Below are positions 6,327 to 9,727 of a stretch of DNA of 9,727 nucleotides, one piece after another. The position numbers and the translations under genes are program-made. The stretch spans positions 1 to 9,727 of the forward strand of contig CALDPK010000264.1 of assembly GCA_937911855.1 (NCBI GenBank). The letters are read 5' to 3'. How positions within the stretch are numbered: position 1 is the first letter of the stretch; every line of letters starts with the position of its first letter. Under the pieces are notes generated by a model, which was not told the origin of the DNA, did no database searches, and saw nothing but the letters and a program-made list of their open reading frames with translations. This DNA comes from an uncultured Trueperaceae bacterium. Lineage in GTDB: Bacteria; Deinococcota; Deinococci; Deinococcales; Trueperaceae.

Positions 6327-7808
6327 ATGCGACTTGAGACACTGGGGCGTTTCAGGCTGGTCGGGAGTGACTACAACCGGCCCAAACTATGGCTGCTGCT
6401 GACATATCTGGCGATCGAAGGACCCAGGGACCGCAGGTTCATCGCGGAACTTTTCTGGGCGGGTGCTGCCGACCCCCTGACGAGCCTGCGTGTCGCGGTG
6501 GCAAGCCTGCGCCGCCACCTGCCCGGTGTCCTGGCAACTGATGCGCATGAACTCATGGCCGACGTGGAGTGTGACGCAGCGGAGCTTCTGGCCCGGCTGG
6601 CTGCCGGCGATGATGTGGCCGCCATCAGCGCCTACGCAGGCGAGTTCCTGCACAACGTACGGACGCCGCCGGGAAGCACCGAGCTGGAGGAGTGGGTGTT
6701 CGGCATACGCGAAGGGCTGGCTGACCGCATCGTCGACGCGCACCTGCGACTCGGCCACACAGCAGCGATGGAAGGCGATCTGGACGCCACGCTCGCGCAT
6801 GCGAAGGCAGCCTGGTACCTGCCCGGCCGCAGCCAGCTGGCTGCCGAAGACCTGGCCCGGCTGCATCTGCTGCTGAAACTCGGTGCGAGTCCCCTGGCCA
6901 GCGTGGTGAAACGGGAGGCGGGCTCGTTCGGCCTGGACCTGTCCGCCCGAACGCTTCCGGAAACTGGCCACCTGAGCGGTTGCAGTACCCTCATCGGCCG
7001 GGACGCTGAACTGCTCGACATCGCCGGACTGCTCGAAGCAGGCGTCCGCCTGATCACGGTGACCGGTCCTGTCGGTACCGGCAAGTCAAGCCTGGCGCTG
7101 CAGGCCGCCCGGAACGCAGTCGCAGGCGGGCAGTTCGCCGACGGACTGCTCGCCATAAACCTGCGTGACGTGCAAGGACTGCAGGAGCTGGGCGCCGCCC
7201 TGGTGACGGCGCTGGGGATGAACCTGCCGGCAGGCACGGAGCCGTGGCTGGCCGGGCAGGCCGTGTTCGCTGAGCGGCAGGGGATCGTCATCATTGACGA
7301 CTTCATCCCGGGGCAGGAGCAGCTGGTTCAGGCGCTGCTGCGACGTTGCCCGGGCCTGGTGCTGATCGTCACGACCGCCGCGGCACCGCCGGCACTGCCA
7401 GGTGAAGTACTGCGGCTCGAAGGATTGCGGGTCCCCAGGTCCGTACCTGCAGCAGACGAGGTGGACTTCCTCCCGGCAATGCTGCTCTTCTGGTGGCATG
7501 CCAAGCATGTCCAGCCCGAGTTCAGGCTGGACGAAATGACCCTGCCGCACGTCCACGAGGTATGCACTTACCTGAAGGGTTACCCGGCCGCGCTCGAGGC
7601 GGCTGCAAGCAGACTCAGCCTGGTGCCGCTGGATCAGCTCGCCGCATACCTGCGCAACGCACAGCGGGCGGCTGGGGCAGACTCCGCTCAGGGACCACAG
7701 CTATCATGCAGTGATGCCGAACCAGACCCACAGAATTGTGATAGCCGGCGGAGGCGCAGCAGCCTTCTTCGCGGGCATAGCCTGCAAGGAAACGAACCCG
7801 TCCGCTGA
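6327..7808 (+). CDS. BTAD-domain transcriptional regulator with NB-ARC/STAND ATPase (AfsR/SARP-like), short form
   Basis: The 493-residue protein starts MRLETLGRFRLVG and has an N-terminal winged-helix DNA-binding domain (about 1-85, including LLLTYLAIEGPRDRRFIAEL and SLRVAVASLRRHLPG). A helical BTAD domain follows (about 88-200: DAAELLARLAAGD, then ADRIVDAHLRLGH). The ATPase part has LIGRDAEL, a Walker A loop G247-P-V-G-T-G-K253-S254, a Walker B strand with D324-D325 (IVIIDDF), and a GYPAALEAAASRL motif matching the GLPLALELAAARL motif of STAND ATPases. The related regulators I know run on for hundreds of residues with TPR repeats as the sensor; this one ends soon after that motif. Its last 32 residues lie inside the next gene and are Arg/Ser-rich, so they may not be conserved. 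The start is supported by AAGG 7 nt upstream. Position suggests control of the divergent lipoprotein operon and possibly of itself and the flavoprotein gene. Confidence 0.82.
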   Translation: MRLETLGRFRLVGSDYNRPKLWLLLTYLAIEGPRDRRFIAELFWAGAADPLTSLRVAVASLRRHLPGVLATDAHELMADVECDAAELLARLAAGDDVAAISAYAGEFLHNVRTPPGSTELEEWVFGIREGLADRIVDAHLRLGHTAAMEGDLDATLAHAKAAWYLPGRSQLAAEDLARLHLLLKLGASPLASVVKREAGSFGLDLSARTLPETGHLSGCSTLIGRDAELLDIAGLLEAGVRLITVTGPVGTGKSSLALQAARNAVAGGQFADGLLAINLRDVQGLQELGAALVTALGMNLPAGTEPWLAGQAVFAERQGIVIIDDFIPGQEQLVQALLRRCPGLVLIVTTAAAPPALPGEVLRLEGLRVPRSVPAADEVDFLPAMLLFWWHAKHVQPEFRLDEMTLPHVHEVCTYLKGYPAALEAAASRLSLVPLDQLAAYLRNAQRAAGADSAQGPQLSCSDAEPDPQNCDSRRRRSSLLRGHSLQGNEPVR

Positions 7809-8943
7809 GGTCACCATCCTGGAACGCGGCGCTTCGCTGCTCTCCAAAGTAAGGATCTCCGGAGGAGGCCGCTGCAACGTCACCCACGACCAGCCGGACC
7901 CCGCCCTGCTGGTGCGCAACTACCCGCGCGGCAGCAAGGCACTGCGCGGGCCGTTCACCCGCTTCGGTCCCCGGGAAACCATCGACTGGTTCGAATCGCG
8001 CGGTGTGAAGCTCAAAACCGAAGCTGACGGCCGCATGTTCCCCGTGACCGACGAATCCGAGACGATAATCAGCTGCCTTGTTGACGCAGCCACACAGGCA
8101 GGCGTGGACATCCGCACCCGCACTGCCGTCACCGGTGTGACCAGGCGCCAGGATGGTGGTTTCGACGTGCAGCTGAAAGACGGTTCGGTGCTGGAGGCTG
8201 ACCGGGTGCTGCTTGCAACCGGCGGTGCTCCCGCTTCATACAAGTGGGTGGAAGCGATGGGCCACGCGGTCGAACCGCCGGTACCGTCACTGTTCACGTT
8301 CAACATCGAAGACCCGCGCCTGACAGACCTGGCCGGAGTGTCGGTACCGCACGCGCGGGTGCGGCTTGACGGTGCGAAGGAAACGCACGAAGGCCCGCTG
8401 CTGGTGACCCACTGGGGCCTGTCCGGACCGGCGGTGCTAAAAGCCTCAGCCTGGGGAGCCCGGCTGCTGCACGGACATGATTACCGGCTGGGGCTGACAG
8501 TGAACTGGCTGCCTGAACTGAACCCGGACCAGGTGAGCGAAACGCTCGCCCGCGCCAGGGACGGGGACGCCCGCCGCACCATACTTGCCGCCGGACCGTT
8601 CGAGCTGCCGCAGCGCCTGTGGCGCTCGCTGGCAGCGGCGGCCGGAGCCGAAGAGGGAACACGCTGGGCGGACGCCTCGAAGAAGCTGCTGAAAGCCCTG
8701 CACACCGAGGTCCACGCGGGACGCTTCGAAGTGCAGGGCAAGGGCGTCTTCAAGGAGGAGTTCGTTACGGCTGGCGGCGTGAGCCTGAAGGAAGTCGACT
8801 TCCGGACGATGGAGAGCCGCCTGGTTCCCGGGCTGCACTTCGCGGGCGAGATCCTGGACATCGACGGGATCACCGGCGGGTTCAATTTTCAGAGCGCCTG
8901 GACCACAGGCTGGCTTGCCGGGCTGGCGATGGCTGGCGACTGA
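7714..8943 (+). CDS. HI0933/YhiN (BaiN)-type FAD-dependent oxidoreductase
   Basis: The 409-residue flavoprotein starts MPNQTHRIVIAGGGAAAFFA, an FAD-binding Rossmann motif (beta strand, GGGAAA), with the acidic end of the second strand at VTILERG. The family signature LSKVRISGGGRCNVTH follows at about residues 42-57. The C-terminal FAD motif is LHFAGEILDIDGITGGFNFQ, followed by SAWTTGWLAG. These are hallmarks of the HI0933-like family, whose members are annotated as aminoacetone oxidases or as flavoproteins reducing C=C bonds (BaiN); the substrate cannot be told from sequence. The length is that expected for the family, so the gene looks complete. The ATG at 7714 is preferred to GTG at 7711. 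No close Shine-Dalgarno is seen, and the gene begins inside the 3' end of the regulator frame (95-bp overlap), so it is probably translationally coupled to it. It is cytosolic, with no signal peptide. Confidence 0.88.
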   Translation: MPNQTHRIVIAGGGAAAFFAGIACKETNPSAEVTILERGASLLSKVRISGGGRCNVTHDQPDPALLVRNYPRGSKALRGPFTRFGPRETIDWFESRGVKLKTEADGRMFPVTDESETIISCLVDAATQAGVDIRTRTAVTGVTRRQDGGFDVQLKDGSVLEADRVLLATGGAPASYKWVEAMGHAVEPPVPSLFTFNIEDPRLTDLAGVSVPHARVRLDGAKETHEGPLLVTHWGLSGPAVLKASAWGARLLHGHDYRLGLTVNWLPELNPDQVSETLARARDGDARRTILAAGPFELPQRLWRSLAAAAGAEEGTRWADASKKLLKALHTEVHAGRFEVQGKGVFKEEFVTAGGVSLKEVDFRTMESRLVPGLHFAGEILDIDGITGGFNFQSAWTTGWLAGLAMAGD

Positions 8944-8950
8944 GCAGGCT

Positions 8951-9727
8951 TTACAGGCAGAGGCCGCCTTCAGCCGCGCCGCGGCGGCATTCGTAGGCGA
9001 CTGCGCCGAACAGCTGCTGGGTTCCGTCAGCTCCCGGGAAAGCGGCGGCCCGCGCCCACATCGCCTCGAGCGAATCATCCCGCAGCTCACCGATGCGCAG
9101 GGCGCCTTCTGCGCCTGAATCCTGAGCCAGGTTTGTTTCGACTACGGCCCGGGCGACGACCACGGGGCTGTCGTACGCGTCGAAGCCAGCTTCATGTTCG
9201 TAAGCGCTGAACGAGGTCATGTCTGCCAGCGCAGCCAGCATGCCGGCAGCCGTCAGGACGTCAGCTGCTGAGTCCGTGCTGCCGGTGGCATCGGTGAGTT
9301 CGGACCACACCGCCAGTTCGTCGATCAGTGACGCCGTCTGGAGGCAGGCGCCAGCGAAGCAGTCGTGGTTCAGGGCGTCTTCCGCGGGAATCTCCAGGCG
9401 GCCGGCAGCAACGAGTGCGGATTCCTGGCCCATAAGCTGCTGCATCACCAGGCGCCAGGAGACGTGTGGACCCTCGCCGAACTCGTGAATCTGCGCCACC
9501 TGATCCTCGCCGACGGACTGGACGAGTTCGGCATGGATGGATGGACCCAGGTTGAAGCGGTCGACCTGAACCAGCAGGAGCGGTTCAGGGTCAGCGGCGG
9601 GAGGTGCCGTGACGTTGATGACCGCCACGCTGATCATGAAGCGCGTCCGGTCGAGTTGTCCCGGTTCGATAAGGGTCTCGATATCGCGGCAGTCACCCTC
9701 CGAGCGGTGCCCGTAGGCGACAAGGCC
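8951..9727 (-). CDS. Uncharacterised protein, C-terminal 258 residues; possible degenerate zinc metallopeptidase
   Basis: The frame is open from the right edge (GLVAYGHRSEGDCRDIETLI) to TAA at 8953-8951, so the gene begins outside the window. The ATG at 9637 is preceded by 30 in-frame codons of similar quality and is probably internal. Seen in the visible part: VDRFNLGP, IHEFGEGPHVSW, then about 30 residues on HDCFAGACL, and a C-terminal CRRGAAEGGLCL with two Cys. The HEFG...HV and DCFAGA pieces recall the HExGHHVQ and QADCFAGAW motifs of YpfJ-type neutral zinc metallopeptidases, in which two His of the first motif and an acid in the second hold zinc. Here HExxH is not intact (HEFGE with a later His), so if related it would be inactive or altered. 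Most of the protein is helical and Ala/Glu-rich. It converges on the flavoprotein gene with a 7-bp gap and no obvious terminator. I do not recognise the family with certainty. Confidence 0.6.
   Translation of the reverse strand, partial: GLVAYGHRSEGDCRDIETLIEPGQLDRTRFMISVAVINVTAPPAADPEPLLLVQVDRFNLGPSIHAELVQSVGEDQVAQIHEFGEGPHVSWRLVMQQLMGQESALVAAGRLEIPAEDALNHDCFAGACLQTASLIDELAVWSELTDATGSTDSAADVLTAAGMLAALADMTSFSAYEHEAGFDAYDSPVVVARAVVETNLAQDSGAEGALRIGELRDDSLEAMWARAAAFPGADGTQQLFGAVAYECRRGAAEGGLCL

Noticed and set aside
6387..6971. Minus-strand frames opposite the regulator
   Set aside because: They carry no domains or signal peptides, and the plus strand has Walker A and B motifs and a winged helix.
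7711..7713. GTG at 7711 as start of the flavoprotein
   Set aside because: It adds one Met-equivalent codon only. ATG at 7714 is the stronger start and no Shine-Dalgarno favours GTG.
8941..8960. Terminator between the convergent flavoprotein and last genes
   Set aside because: The gap is 7 bp and no stem with a T-run was found there or just inside either gene.
1..9727. CRISPR array, tRNA, insertion sequence or phage genes
   Set aside because: No regularly spaced repeats with spacers, cloverleaf sequence, transposase or phage protein was recognised on either strand.

Overview
High-GC bacterial DNA, probably from a metagenome. Two compositional regimes meet near position 1000-1020. From 1 to about 1000 the coding sequence has almost only G or C in third codon positions, and it carries an actinobacterial-style signal peptide and an MscS channel C-terminus. 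From about 1020 to the end the coding sequence is GC-rich but more relaxed, using codons such as ATA, GGA, GCA and TCA. It carries lipoproteins, a BTAD/STAND regulator and a flavoprotein of a kind I associate with Deinococcota such as Trueperaceae; that lineage guess is tentative.

Left part (1-1012): the N-terminus of a secreted protein runs off the left edge on the minus strand (1-164). Upstream of it is a 230-bp gap (165-394) holding four tandem 11-bp TCAAG-type repeats, a candidate promoter and a 16-bp tandem duplication. Next comes the C-terminal half of an MscS mechanosensitive channel (395 to about 1012). This fragment is fused in frame, inside a GGIG-coding stretch, to the N-terminal two thirds of a YVTN beta-propeller/c-heme lipoprotein (about 1010-2407). 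Both genes are broken at the same point and composition changes there, so I read the junction as a probable assembly chimera; a real recombination boundary is the alternative.

Middle (2398-6326): the heme/propeller lipoprotein overlaps by 10 bp the end of a 1269-residue lipoprotein (2398-6207). That protein has Ig-like and ZU5-like N-terminal regions, a helical middle and a repetitive beta-rich C-terminus with a period of about 185 residues. Both are transcribed leftwards as one operon. A 119-bp divergent promoter region separates them from a rightward gene for a BTAD-containing, AfsR/SARP-like ATPase regulator (6327-7808).

Right part: the regulator is short and overlaps by 95 bp an HI0933/BaiN-type FAD oxidoreductase gene (7714-8943). 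That gene converges, with a 7-bp gap, on a partial minus-strand gene (8951-9727) with faint similarity to zinc metallopeptidases of the YpfJ type but no intact HExxH. The arrangement suggests that the regulator controls the divergent envelope-lipoprotein operon. No tRNA, rRNA, CRISPR array, insertion sequence or transposase was seen.
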